Positions 14,519 to 22,511 are shown, numbered from the stretch's first letter. The stretch is 23,147 nt of DNA from Brevundimonas sp. UBA4609 (GCA_002386585.1 DGIZ01000101.1:1-23147), one strand, 5' to 3'. Notes: generated by a model not told the origin, from the letters alone. Numbers and translations: made by a program.

Positions 14519-15670
14519 ATGAGCGTCCAAGCCGGCCCCTCCGCCTACACCCAGGAAGATATCGACCTGTTCCGCGAAGGCCTGTCGAAATTTCTCGACG
14601 CCGAATGCCCGCCGGAAAAGATCGAGTCCTGGAACCGGAACAAGATCGTCGAGCGCGAGATGTGGACCAAGGGCGCCGAGTTCGGCCTTCTGGGGCTGTC
14701 CGTGCCCGAGGCATACGGCGGCATGGGCGCCGACTTCCGCCATGAGCGCGTCCTGATCGAGGAGTTCGGCGCACGCGGCATGGAGGGCTGGGGCGTGCCG
14801 CTGCACAACATGATCGTCGCCCCCTATCTGATCGCCTTCAGCAGCGAGGAACAGAAGCAGAAATGGCTGCCGGGCGTGGTCTCGGGCGAGATCGTTCTGG
14901 CCATCGCCATGACCGAGCCGGGCACGGGGTCAGACCTGCAGGGCATTCGCACCCGCGCGCGCCTGGAGGGCGACGAATGGGTGCTGAACGGCCAGAAGAC
15001 CTTCATCTCCAACGGCCAGACCGCCGACCTGATCCTGGTGGTCTGCCGCACCTCGGACAACGGCTCGCGCGGCATTTCTCTGATCGCGGTCGAGGGCGAC
15101 CGTCCCGGCTTCACGCGCGGCCGCAACCTGGACAAGATGGGACGCGCCGCACAGGACACCTCCGAGCTGTTCTTCGAGGATGTGCGCGTCCCGGCCGCGA
15201 ACCTGATCGGCGAGGTCGAGGGCAAGGGCTTCGGCCAGTTGATGCAGATGCTGCCTCAAGAGCGGCTGGGCATCGCCGCCATGGGTCTGGCCATACTGGA
15301 GCGGGCGCTGAAGCTGACCGTCGACTACACGCGTGAACGCCACGCCTTCGGCAAGCCGCTGATGGAGTTCCAGAACACCCAGTTCACCCTGGCCGACATC
15401 AAGGCCAAGGCCGTGATCGCCCGCAGCTTCATCGACGCCTGCACCGAAAAGCTGATCCGGGGCCAACTGGACGCCGCCACCGCCTCCATCGCCAAGCTGT
15501 GGATCACCGAAACCGAACTGGAGGGCGTCAACAAATGCCTGCAGTTGTTCGGCGGCTACGGCTATATGAATGAATACCCCATCGCCCAGCTATATAAGGA
15601 CGCGCGGATCGACACTATCCACGGCGGCGCGTCCGAAGTCATGAAGATCCTGATCGCCCGGACGCTCTGA
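14519..15670 (+). CDS. Acyl-CoA dehydrogenase, long-chain (LCAD)-like
   Basis: This 383-residue FAD enzyme with the full ACAD fold forms the 2-enoyl-CoA in beta-oxidation and passes electrons to ETF. Visible are MTEPGTGSDLQG (substrate/FAD contact), KTFISNGQTADL, the ERHAFGKPL segment and GGYGYMNEYP near the end. The usual catalytic Glu of short/medium-chain enzymes is absent at its normal place (IHGGASEVMK), but E248 in LPQERL occupies the position used by LCAD and isovaleryl-CoA dehydrogenase, so the enzyme should be active. It is divergent from the kinase operon behind operator A. The start at 14519 gives a normal N-terminus. Confidence 0.93.
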   Translation: MSVQAGPSAYTQEDIDLFREGLSKFLDAECPPEKIESWNRNKIVEREMWTKGAEFGLLGLSVPEAYGGMGADFRHERVLIEEFGARGMEGWGVPLHNMIVAPYLIAFSSEEQKQKWLPGVVSGEIVLAIAMTEPGTGSDLQGIRTRARLEGDEWVLNGQKTFISNGQTADLILVVCRTSDNGSRGISLIAVEGDRPGFTRGRNLDKMGRAAQDTSELFFEDVRVPAANLIGEVEGKGFGQLMQMLPQERLGIAAMGLAILERALKLTVDYTRERHAFGKPLMEFQNTQFTLADIKAKAVIARSFIDACTEKLIRGQLDAATASIAKLWITETELEGVNKCLQLFGGYGYMNEYPIAQLYKDARIDTIHGGASEVMKILIARTL

Positions 15671-15746
15671 AACAAAGGCCCCGCCGACGGTTTGCACTTG
15701 GCGGGTCAAGCGGAGCAGCGGCATAAGACGGAATCAGGAGAAAGCG

Positions 15747-16241
15747 ATGATCATGAATTCCGACTATCTGATCGTGCCCCTGCTGGCGGGATTTGAATGG
15801 TTCGATGAAAGCCTGCAGATGAGTCTGCGGGAAGCCGGGTGGCCCCATCTGACGCGGCCTGAATCCATGGTGATGATGCACGTTCAGATGAACGTCGTCC
15901 GTCCCGCCGACATCGCTCGCAGCCTGCGCCTCACCCGACAGGCGGTGCACTCGACGATCAACTCCCTGGTCGAGCGGGGCGTTTTCGAGATGGCGGACGA
16001 TCCGACTGACGGCCGCATCCGCATCGTCCAGTTGACGCCCATGGGCAAGGCCATGCGCCGGGACGCCCAGAAGATCGTCGCCGAACTGACCGAAGAGCTC
16101 GGCCGCCGCGTCGGCGCCAAGCGGGTCAAGGCCCTGCGGGAGGCCTTCGGCTCGGACTGGGGCGCGCCGATCCTGTGCAGCCTGGGCGAGCCGGGCGAAC
16201 GCGCGGCGGATTTTCGACAGGCCGCGAACAAAAATCAGTAA
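15747..16241 (+). CDS. MarR family transcriptional regulator
   Basis: This 164-residue winged-helix protein is predicted to act as a dimer. The helix-turn-helix is seen in RPADIARSLRLTRQAVHSTI (about 53-72) and the wing in DDPTDGRIRIVQL (about 84-96), with the D-x-R motif characteristic of MarR. CAGGAG precedes the ATG at 15747. It lies 76 bp behind the acyl-CoA dehydrogenase gene with no operator of its own, so it may be expressed from operator A and autoregulated there. Its stop codon (16239-16241) lies inside operator B. It is the only regulator visible in the cluster and the natural candidate for binding the shared palindrome. Its ligand is unknown; CoA thioesters are common ligands of such regulators. 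Confidence 0.93.
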   Translation: MIMNSDYLIVPLLAGFEWFDESLQMSLREAGWPHLTRPESMVMMHVQMNVVRPADIARSLRLTRQAVHSTINSLVERGVFEMADDPTDGRIRIVQLTPMGKAMRRDAQKIVAELTEELGRRVGAKRVKALREAFGSDWGAPILCSLGEPGERAADFRQAANKNQ

Positions 16242-16252
16242 AGTAACTTGAC
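16238..16252. promoter_or_regulatory. Operator site B1 (GTAAA-N5-TTGAC) upstream of the TonB receptor
   Basis: This palindrome overlaps the marR stop codon and has the same 15 bases as site D (22426-22440). The right arm TTGAC faces the receptor gene and could serve as its -35 element. The start codon lies 159 bp downstream, so a long leader is expected. Confidence 0.68.
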
Positions 16253-16272
16253 GATTAACTCGTATCGAGTTT

Positions 16273-16287
16273 GTCTACTTTCTTGAC
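16273..16287. promoter_or_regulatory. Degenerate operator site B2 (GTCTA-N5-TTGAC)
   Basis: The right arm is perfect and the left arm is off by one base, with the same 5-5-5 spacing, centred 35 bp from B1. Between B1 and B2 lies a short palindrome (AACTCG / CGAGTT, 16257-16271). Two sites in tandem would allow cooperative repression of the receptor. Confidence 0.4.
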
Positions 16288-16410
16288 AAGCAGCTCGACA
16301 AGAAGCCGCAGTCAGGGAGGAAGGCGCACACGATCCGATGCGATCGCGACACCTCCTCACGGCCAACACAGCTCCGACTTCAGACCGGAGCCGCATGGGG
16401 AGGAATACGC

Positions 16411-18606
16411 ATGCGCTATCGTTATGTGATGCTGCTCGCGTCGAGCAGCCTGGTTCTCAGCACCGCCGCGATGGCTCAGACCGGGGCTCAGACCGGCGGT
16501 CCAGCGACGTCGGATGCGCCCGCCGTCCAGGACGCCACTACGGTCGCCGACATCCTGGTCACCGCGCGCAAACGCACCGAACGCCTGCAGGACGTGCCGA
16601 TCTCGGTCAACGTCACCAGCGGCGAGGAACTGGCGAGCCAGGACGTGCGCAACCTGGAATCCCTGTCGGGCTCAGTGCCGAACCTGCATATCCAGGCCAC
16701 GCCGGGCAACAACGCCATCTATATCCGCGGCATCGGCTCTTCGCCCGGCAACCTGGCCTTCGAGCAGTCGGTCGGCCTGTTCGTCGACGGCGCCTACGCC
16801 GGGCGCGGCCGCCAGTTCGCCGCCCCCTTCCTGGACGTCGCCAGCGTCGAGGTGCTGCGCGGCGCCCAGGGCGCCCTGTTCGGCAAGAACACCGCCGCCG
16901 GGGCCATCAACATCACCTCGAACGGTCCGCGCGCCGAGCGCGAACTGGCGACCACCATCACCGGCACGGTCGAGGGCGACAACGGCTTCGAGATCACCCA
17001 GATCATCTCCGGCCCCGTCACGGACAAGCTGCTGGTCCGCCTGGCCGGCAAATACAGCGACAACGAAGGGTGGCTGGAGAACACGACCACCGGCGACCAC
17101 AATCCCGGCCGCGAGGATCTGATCGGCCGCGCCGTCATCGACTATCTGGCCAGCGACACCCTGTCCTTCCGGCTGAAGCTGGAAGGCGCGCGTCAGGAGC
17201 TGACCGGCCAGCCGATGAGCAGCGTCGGGCCCGGCCAGTCCAAATCCTTCACCCGCGCGACCACGCAGGGCGTGCCGGACTATGACGACACCAACAGCTT
17301 CAACGGCGTGCTGACTATCAACAAGGATTTCGCCAACGGCGTGACCCTGACCTCGATCACCGCCTATTCGGCCTTCGACTACGACAAGCAGATCGACAGC
17401 GACTTCACCACCCAGCCGCTGTTGCGCACGGTCTTCCAGGAAGACTTCAACCAGATCTCCCAGGAACTGCGCCTGACCTCGTCCAACGAGGGGCCGCTGA
17501 CCTGGATCGTGGGCGCCTACGCCCACCGGAACGAGATCGACATGCATCAGAACTCCCATGTTCTGATGGGGCCGTTCGACGGCGCCAGCGATCGTTTGTT
17601 CAACCAGACCAATGAGAGCTACTCGATCTACGGTCAGGCGACCTACGCCTTCAACGACCACTGGAAGCTGACCGCCGGCCTGCGCCAGACCTGGGAGGAC
17701 AAGTCCGCCGACCAGACGCGCTCCACGACCGGCGCCGTGCCGCCGACCTGGGTCAACACGCCCCTCCACGGCCAGCGCAGCGAAAGCCAGCTCGATCCGT
17801 CGGTGCAGGTCCAGTACGTCGTCGACCGGGACATGATGTTCTACGCCTCCTACGCCAAGGGCTCCAAGGCCGGCGGCTTCGTCGGCGCCCAGTCGACGGG
17901 CGGGCAGGATTCGTTCCAGTTCGAGGGCGAAACCTCTCAGTCCATCGAGATCGGGACCAAGCTGACGCTGCTGGACGGCCGGGCGACGGTGAACCTGGCG
18001 GCCTACACCTCCGAGTTCGACGACCTGCAGGTGTCGGGCTTCAACGCCGCGACCAACGCCTTCATCACCTCCAACGCCGCCAGCGCCAAGAGCAAGGGGT
18101 TCGAGGTGGAGGGTACGCTGCGCCTCACCCCGTCGATCAGCCTGTCGGGTTCGGCGGCCTACAACGACGCCAAATACGACTCCTATCCGACTGCGCCCTG
18201 CATCTACCGGAACGGCGTGGCTCCTCCGGCGAACTGCGTCGAGGACATCGGCGGCACCCGCCTGCCGCGCGCGCCCAAATGGTCGGGCGCCCTGACGCTG
18301 AACGTCGACCATCCGCTGGACAACGGGATGCGGATCCAGGCTGACGCCACGGTGCGCGGTCGCAGCGGAACCTATCTGGAAGAGAACCTCAGCCCGCTGT
18401 CCTATCAGGAGGGGTTCGCCAAGGCGGACCTGCGGCTGGGTCTGGTGTCGGCTGACGATCGCTGGACCCTGGCCCTGATCGGCCGGAACCTGACCAATGA
18501 ATGGACCGCGTCCCACTCGTTCGGCACCCCCTTCCTGGCGGGCTCCCAGACCTATGTGGTCGATCCGGGCCGGGTCGTCTCGATCCAACTGGGCCTGCGC
18601 TACTGA
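16411..18606 (+). CDS. TonB-dependent outer-membrane receptor
   Basis: This 731-residue outer-membrane transporter has a signal peptide with a probable cut after AMA at residue 22, an Ala/Gly/Thr-rich linker, and a TonB-box-like start of the plug (DILVTARKRTERLQDVPISV). Further plug motifs are IYIRGIGSS and VEVLRGAQGALFGKNTAAGAI. A 22-strand barrel is expected, ending in aromatic Tyr. It is of the type abundant in sphingomonads and caulobacters, often linked to uptake of hydrophobic, aromatic or terpenoid compounds rather than siderophores. No siderophore gene is near. GGGGAGGA precedes the ATG. Operators B1 and B2 lie upstream, and a strong terminator follows. Confidence 0.95.
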   Translation: MRYRYVMLLASSSLVLSTAAMAQTGAQTGGPATSDAPAVQDATTVADILVTARKRTERLQDVPISVNVTSGEELASQDVRNLESLSGSVPNLHIQATPGNNAIYIRGIGSSPGNLAFEQSVGLFVDGAYAGRGRQFAAPFLDVASVEVLRGAQGALFGKNTAAGAINITSNGPRAERELATTITGTVEGDNGFEITQIISGPVTDKLLVRLAGKYSDNEGWLENTTTGDHNPGREDLIGRAVIDYLASDTLSFRLKLEGARQELTGQPMSSVGPGQSKSFTRATTQGVPDYDDTNSFNGVLTINKDFANGVTLTSITAYSAFDYDKQIDSDFTTQPLLRTVFQEDFNQISQELRLTSSNEGPLTWIVGAYAHRNEIDMHQNSHVLMGPFDGASDRLFNQTNESYSIYGQATYAFNDHWKLTAGLRQTWEDKSADQTRSTTGAVPPTWVNTPLHGQRSESQLDPSVQVQYVVDRDMMFYASYAKGSKAGGFVGAQSTGGQDSFQFEGETSQSIEIGTKLTLLDGRATVNLAAYTSEFDDLQVSGFNAATNAFITSNAASAKSKGFEVEGTLRLTPSISLSGSAAYNDAKYDSYPTAPCIYRNGVAPPANCVEDIGGTRLPRAPKWSGALTLNVDHPLDNGMRIQADATVRGRSGTYLEENLSPLSYQEGFAKADLRLGLVSADDRWTLALIGRNLTNEWTASHSFGTPFLAGSQTYVVDPGRVVSIQLGLRY

Positions 18607-18642
18607 TCCTGTCCGGCGCCTGAGCAAGGCTTGCGGCACACT

Positions 18643-18678
18643 GACCGGAGCGTCGACCGACGCTCCGGTCTTTCTTTT
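18643..18678 (+). terminator. Rho-independent terminator of the TonB receptor gene
   Basis: It has a perfect 12-bp stem (18643-18654 with 18659-18670), a 4-base loop and then TTTCTTTT. It is well formed and placed 37 bp after the receptor stop. Confidence 0.9.
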
Positions 18679-18712
18679 GCGCTCCGCCGACAGCGGGCTT
18701 GAGCCAGACAGG

Positions 18713-18741
18713 AAAACGGCCGCTCCCGAAAGGAGCGGCCG
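18713..18741 (-). terminator. Rho-independent terminator of the hydrolase operon
   Basis: It has a 10-bp GC-rich stem (18717-18726 with 18732-18741) with a 5-base loop. On the - strand it is followed by TTTT. It lies 27 bp beyond the hydrolase stop and faces the terminator of the convergent receptor gene. Confidence 0.8.
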
Positions 18742-18767
18742 CCGCCATGTCCGATTGTCGCCAGACG

Positions 18768-19934
18768 TCAGAACGTCGCCTTCATCCACTCCACGAAGAC
18801 CGCCGCCCCCTCCGCCGCCTTGTCCGGCTGACCGGAGTAGTAGTGGTTCGCGCCCTTGATGACCGCATGGGTCTGCGGCGCGTTGACGGCCGCTTCCATG
18901 AGGCGAGCGGCGTGGCTGGGGGCGCAGGCGTCGTCAGCGCTGTTCTCGATGACCAGCATGGGCACGCTGATGCGCGCGGCGCACTTCAGCCCGTCGGCGT
19001 TGGAGTCGTCATAGGACCATTGCGACAGCCACGACCGCAGGGTCGAGAACCGCGCCAGGCCGACCGGACCGTCGTTCACCACCACCGGATCGCCCAACAT
19101 GCAGTAGTTGGGGCGGCGGTCGCTGGGCTCCAGCGTTTCGTCGATGAAACGCGGGTCCGCCATGGTGCCCTGCACCACGAAGCCGCGCTCGTGGTTGTGC
19201 AACCCTTGCGCCTTCAGATCGGCCAGTTGGGCCTTCACCCAGGCGGTGATGCGGCGGTTGCGGGCGACCTGGGCCTCGCGATAGCGGGTGATGAACTCAG
19301 GCGAATAGGGCGCCTGGTTCGGGTTGGCCGGGTCGTAGATGTTCAGTTCGGGATCGCGGTCGAACGGGCGGCTCTCGTCGCTGATCGAGGGGTCGATCCA
19401 CTCGGTCAGGGTCAGGTTGCGCGACAGGTGCGCCGCCAGAAGGGCGATGCCGTCCGCCGGGATCAGATTCGCCTGGGTCAGGTCGATCGGATCCCCGGCC
19501 GGCGTCTGCGTCACCGTCGGGTTCTCGGCCTCGGCCTGATAGAACAGCGACAGCGCGCCGCCGCCCGACCAGCCCCCGAGAATCACCTTCTCATAGCCCA
19601 GCCGCTCCTTGGCGTCGCGGACGCAGGCGCCCAGATCGAGCGCGCATTTCTCCATGATCAGGGCGTTGTCGATGCCCCGATAGCGGCTGTTGCAATAGAT
19701 GACGTGGACGCCCTGCTTGGCCAGGGCCGCTGGAAGCGGCAGCCAGGCGCCGCCGCCGATCGGGTGCATCATGACGACGACCGTGTCGGACGGCGTGTCC
19801 GGCTTCAGCAGATGCGCCTCCAGCGCCACCGCGCCCTCGGCCCCGCCATAGGTGTCCTTGAACGTCGCCTGTTCCTGAAAGACGATCAGATAGGGGATGC
19901 GCTGGTATTTCTTCTTCACGGACGCGTCGCTCAT
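18768..19934 (-). CDS. Alpha/beta hydrolase
   Basis: This is a 388-residue cytosolic hydrolase with no signal peptide. The nucleophile elbow is GGWSGGG with S123, the oxyanion region is MMHPIGGGAW (55-64), the acid is D334 or D335 in ENSADDACAPS, and the base is H364 in KGANHYYSGQ. A large cap insert (about 140-310) sits between the nucleophile and the acid. An esterase or lactonase role is likely; the substrate cannot be read from sequence. It overlaps the VOC gene by ATGA and shares its operator-controlled promoter. Together with the receptor it may import and open an ester or lactone. Confidence 0.9.
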   Translation of the reverse strand: MSDASVKKKYQRIPYLIVFQEQATFKDTYGGAEGAVALEAHLLKPDTPSDTVVVMMHPIGGGAWLPLPAALAKQGVHVIYCNSRYRGIDNALIMEKCALDLGACVRDAKERLGYEKVILGGWSGGGALSLFYQAEAENPTVTQTPAGDPIDLTQANLIPADGIALLAAHLSRNLTLTEWIDPSISDESRPFDRDPELNIYDPANPNQAPYSPEFITRYREAQVARNRRITAWVKAQLADLKAQGLHNHERGFVVQGTMADPRFIDETLEPSDRRPNYCMLGDPVVVNDGPVGLARFSTLRSWLSQWSYDDSNADGLKCAARISVPMLVIENSADDACAPSHAARLMEAAVNAPQTHAVIKGANHYYSGQPDKAAEGAAVFVEWMKATF

Positions 19935-20521
19935 CCCTTGAGCTCCGACTGCGGCTTGCCGCGGCGGTCCAGGGCCTCAGCGCCGAACTTGGCCTCCTTT
20001 TCGGCGCGGGTCTGGGCGGTCCAGTCCTTCAGCACCTGCGGCAGGGCGGCGCCCTCCTCGCCCAGGATGCGGTCGTGGTCGGCCGTGCGGGTGGTGATCT
20101 CCACCTGGATGCCGTTGGGGTCGTACATGTAGACCGAGCGCACGAAATGATGCTCGACCGGGCCCAGGCAACTGACGCCGTGGTCGCGGATGCGCTGCTG
20201 CATCTCCAGCATGTGCGCCTCGTCGCGCGCCTGGATGGCGATATGCATGTCGAAGCTGTCCTTGCGCTTGAACCAGGACGGATCGGCGGTCGAGGGCGCG
20301 TCGAAGAAGGCGACGAAATTGCCGTCCCCCATCTCGAAGAAGATGTGCATGTAGGGCGTCGGCTCATGCGTCCCCGGCACCTCGTCCAGCACGATCCCGG
20401 CCGAAGCCTTCAGTCCCAGAACGTCCTCATAGAACCAGCGTGTCTGTTCGGCGTCGCGGCAGCGGAACGCCGCGTGATGCAACGAGCGCAGTCCGCTCTC
20501 GGTGGTGGCTGGCATGGCCAT
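19931..20521 (-). CDS. VOC superfamily protein (glyoxalase / extradiol-dioxygenase fold)
   Basis: This is a 196-residue protein from the ATG at 20521, with AGGAAGG about nine bases upstream; the ATG at 20530 abuts that ribosome-binding site and is less likely. It has paired beta-alpha-beta-beta-beta modules: LHHAAFRCRDAEQTRWFYED near 14-32 and a second module starting near D91. Possible metal ligands are H15 or H16, H93 and E141 (QVEITT). A C-terminal helical extension (about 150-196) is rich in Lys and Glu. Family members include glyoxalase I, epimerases and ring-cleavage dioxygenases, and the exact reaction cannot be assigned. It is the first gene of the pair with the hydrolase. Confidence 0.87.
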   Translation of the reverse strand: MAMPATTESGLRSLHHAAFRCRDAEQTRWFYEDVLGLKASAGIVLDEVPGTHEPTPYMHIFFEMGDGNFVAFFDAPSTADPSWFKRKDSFDMHIAIQARDEAHMLEMQQRIRDHGVSCLGPVEHHFVRSVYMYDPNGIQVEITTRTADHDRILGEEGAALPQVLKDWTAQTRAEKEAKFGAEALDRRGKPQSELKG

Positions 20522-20582
20522 GGGTCTCATCCTTCCTGACGTTCCTAGGTTGGTTCGAACTCCATACCCGCGGCGAATGTTT

Positions 20583-20597
20583 GTCAAATTGCTTTAC
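20583..20597. promoter_or_regulatory. Operator site C (GTCAA-N5-TTTAC), divergent VOC / dehydrogenase promoters
   Basis: The palindrome sits in the 126-bp gap between the divergent VOC-hydrolase and dehydrogenase-MaoC units. The minus-strand arm reads TTTGACA towards the VOC gene and the plus-strand arm TTTACG towards the dehydrogenase gene, each a possible -35 box. One position differs from the symmetric site A. Confidence 0.66.
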
Positions 20598-20647
20598 GTT
20601 ATTCCTGCTCCGACATAGGCTCCCTGCAGATATGAGGAGGACCGCGC

Positions 20648-21943
20648 ATGGACTTCGAACTGCCCGCCGAGATCACCGACTACCTGGCGGAACTGGACGC
20701 CTTCATCGCCGCCGAGATCGCACCCCTGCAGGCGCAGGACGACAATGAGCGCTTCTTCGACCACCGCCGCGAATGGGCGCGCACCGACTTCGACAACGGC
20801 GGCCTGCCGCGCCACGAATGGGAGGCCCTGCTGGGCGAGGCCAAGCGTCGCGCCGACGCCGCCGGCCACCTGCGCTTCGCCCTGCCCGCCGAGTTCGGCG
20901 GCAAGGACGGCTCCAACCTGGCCATGGCCGTGATCCGCGAGCATTTCGCCGCCAAGGGCCTGGGCCTGCACAATGACCTGCAGAACGAGCATTCGATCGT
21001 CGCCAACTATCCGCAGGTGCTGATGTTCCGCGACTTCGGCACGCAGGCGCAGAAGGACGAGTTCATCGCCGGGATGCTCGACAGCACCCGCTCGGTCTGT
21101 TTCGGCCTGACCGAGCCCGAGCATGGCTCCGACGCCACCCACATGGACACCGTCGCCGAGCCCCAGACCCGCGACGGCAAGCCCGGCTGGCGCATCCACG
21201 GCGAGAAGATGTGGACCACGGGGATGCACGTGGCGACCCACGTCATGGTCTTCGCCCGCACCTCGGGCGAAGCGGGCGACGCCAGAGGCATCAGCTGCTT
21301 CCTGGTCCCGGCCGAAGCGCCGGGGGTCAAGGTCGAGGAATACCTCTGGACCTTCAACATGCCGACCGACCACCCGCGCGTCAGCTTCACCGACGTCTGG
21401 GTTCCCGACGACGCCCTGTTCGGCCCCCTGGGCGGCGGGCTGGAGCTGGCCCAGCATTTCGTCCACGAGAACCGCATCCGCCAGGCCGCCTCGTCCCTGG
21501 GCGCCGCCGATTTCTGCATTCGCGAGGCGGTGAAGTATGCGCGCGAGCGCAAGCCCTTCGGCAAGCCGCTGGCGGTCAATCAGGCGATCCAGTTCCCGCT
21601 GGTCGAACTGGCCACCCAGGTCGAGATGCTGCGCCTGCTGATCCGCAAGACGGCGTGGGAGATGGACCGCATGTCCAAGCCCGAGGTGGCCTCCAGGCTC
21701 TCGGACCGCGTCTCCATGTGCAACTACTGGGCGAACCGCCTGGTCTGCGAAGCCGCCGACACGGCCATGCAGGTGCACGGCGGCATGGGCTATTCGCGCC
21801 ACAAGCCGTTCGAGCACATCTATCGCCACCACCGCCGCTATCGCATCACCGAGGGCGCCGAGGAGATCCAGATGCGCAAGATCGCCGCCTGGATGTTCGG
21901 CTTCGCCGGGCCGAACAAGGTCGCGCGCGAGGCGCGGACTTGA
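20648..21943 (+). CDS. Acyl-CoA dehydrogenase, ACAD10/11-like
   Basis: This 431-residue dehydrogenase is longer than the LCAD-like one in this cluster because of an extended N-terminal helical domain. Motifs are GLTEPEHGSDATH, GEKMWTTGMH, REKPFGKPL-type ERKPFGKPL, VHGGMGYSRH and the catalytic E402 in YRITEGAEEIQMRK. The general pattern resembles the dehydrogenase half of ACAD10/11, the proteins that in animals carry a kinase domain like the one encoded at 13369-14400. It is therefore a good candidate for the step that removes phosphate from a 4-phosphoacyl-CoA, as LvaC does. Alternatively it is an ordinary beta-oxidation enzyme. GAGGAGG precedes the ATG. Confidence 0.9.
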   Translation: MDFELPAEITDYLAELDAFIAAEIAPLQAQDDNERFFDHRREWARTDFDNGGLPRHEWEALLGEAKRRADAAGHLRFALPAEFGGKDGSNLAMAVIREHFAAKGLGLHNDLQNEHSIVANYPQVLMFRDFGTQAQKDEFIAGMLDSTRSVCFGLTEPEHGSDATHMDTVAEPQTRDGKPGWRIHGEKMWTTGMHVATHVMVFARTSGEAGDARGISCFLVPAEAPGVKVEEYLWTFNMPTDHPRVSFTDVWVPDDALFGPLGGGLELAQHFVHENRIRQAASSLGAADFCIREAVKYARERKPFGKPLAVNQAIQFPLVELATQVEMLRLLIRKTAWEMDRMSKPEVASRLSDRVSMCNYWANRLVCEAADTAMQVHGGMGYSRHKPFEHIYRHHRRYRITEGAEEIQMRKIAAWMFGFAGPNKVAREART

Positions 21944-22422
21944 GCGCGCCCGTCTCGGTCGCCTTCGCCGACCTGCCCGCTCTGGCGGGGCGCGACCTCG
22001 GCGTGTCCGACTGGCTGAGCCTGGACCAGGCCCGCATCGACCGCTTCGCCGACGCCACCGACGACCATCAGTGGATCCACGTCGACGTCGAGCGGGCCTC
22101 GCGCGAAATGGGCGGTCCCATCGCCCATGGCTTCCTGACGCTGTCATTGCTGCCGCGTCTTCAGGACGACCTGCTGCGTATCGAGGGCGCCGACAAGGTG
22201 CTGAACGTCGGCGTCAACAAGGTGCGCTTCGTCAATCCCGCCCCGAGCGGCGTCCGCCTGCGTCTGCGCCAGACGGTGGCGGCGGTCGAACCCCGCGCAG
22301 GCGGCTGGCAGATCGTCAGCGACTGCGTGATCGAGGGCGAAGGCTTGGAGAAGCCCCTGTGCGTGGCTCAGAGCGTGATGCTGGCCCTTCCGGCGGCGGG
22401 ATCGGAAGCGGCCGCGGCCTAG
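21940..22422 (+). CDS. MaoC family (R)-specific enoyl-CoA hydratase
   Basis: This is a 160-residue hot-dog-fold hydratase. The hydratase motif TDDHQWIHVD supplies the catalytic D42 and H47, followed by GPIAHGFLTLSL. The likely start is a TTG at 21940 overlapping the dehydrogenase stop (TTGA), which gives the standard family N-terminus (LGVSDWLSLDQ); the open frame runs further upstream only through the dehydrogenase gene. It should hydrate the 2-enoyl-CoA made by the enzyme encoded just before it. The short coupled pair supports this. The stop lies four bases before operator D. Confidence 0.92.
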   Translation: MSAPVSVAFADLPALAGRDLGVSDWLSLDQARIDRFADATDDHQWIHVDVERASREMGGPIAHGFLTLSLLPRLQDDLLRIEGADKVLNVGVNKVRFVNPAPSGVRLRLRQTVAAVEPRAGGWQIVSDCVIEGEGLEKPLCVAQSVMLALPAAGSEAAAA

Positions 22423-22425
22423 ATA

Positions 22426-22440
22426 GTAAAGTAACTTGAC
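22426..22440. promoter_or_regulatory. Operator site D (GTAAA-N5-TTGAC) upstream of the flavin reductase
   Basis: It is identical over all 15 bases to site B1, although it lies 6.2 kb away. TTGACA at 22436-22441 followed after 17-18 bp by CTATCG makes a plausible promoter for the flavin reductase gene. It begins four bases after the MaoC stop. Confidence 0.7.
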
Positions 22441-22511
22441 ATATCATTCTCTCGTCGCACTATCGACCTCGTCATGTTCGGCAACGGAACAGACGTAGGG
22501 AGGACATCGCC

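Noticed and set aside
14519..15670. Reading the LCAD-like protein as an ACAD-fold flavin monooxygenase partner for the flavin reductase
   Set aside because: It keeps the dehydrogenase features, including the LPQERL glutamate, so dehydrogenase is the better call; the reductase partner is more likely outside the window.
15671..15746. Possible operator or terminator between the LCAD-like gene and marR
   Set aside because: No GTMAA-N5-TTKAC match is present, and the CCCGCC/GGCGGG pairing has a 14-base loop and no U run.
16672..18789. 705-codon open frame opposite the TonB receptor
   Set aside because: Shadow frame caused by high GC at third positions; the + strand product has a signal peptide, plug and barrel motifs.
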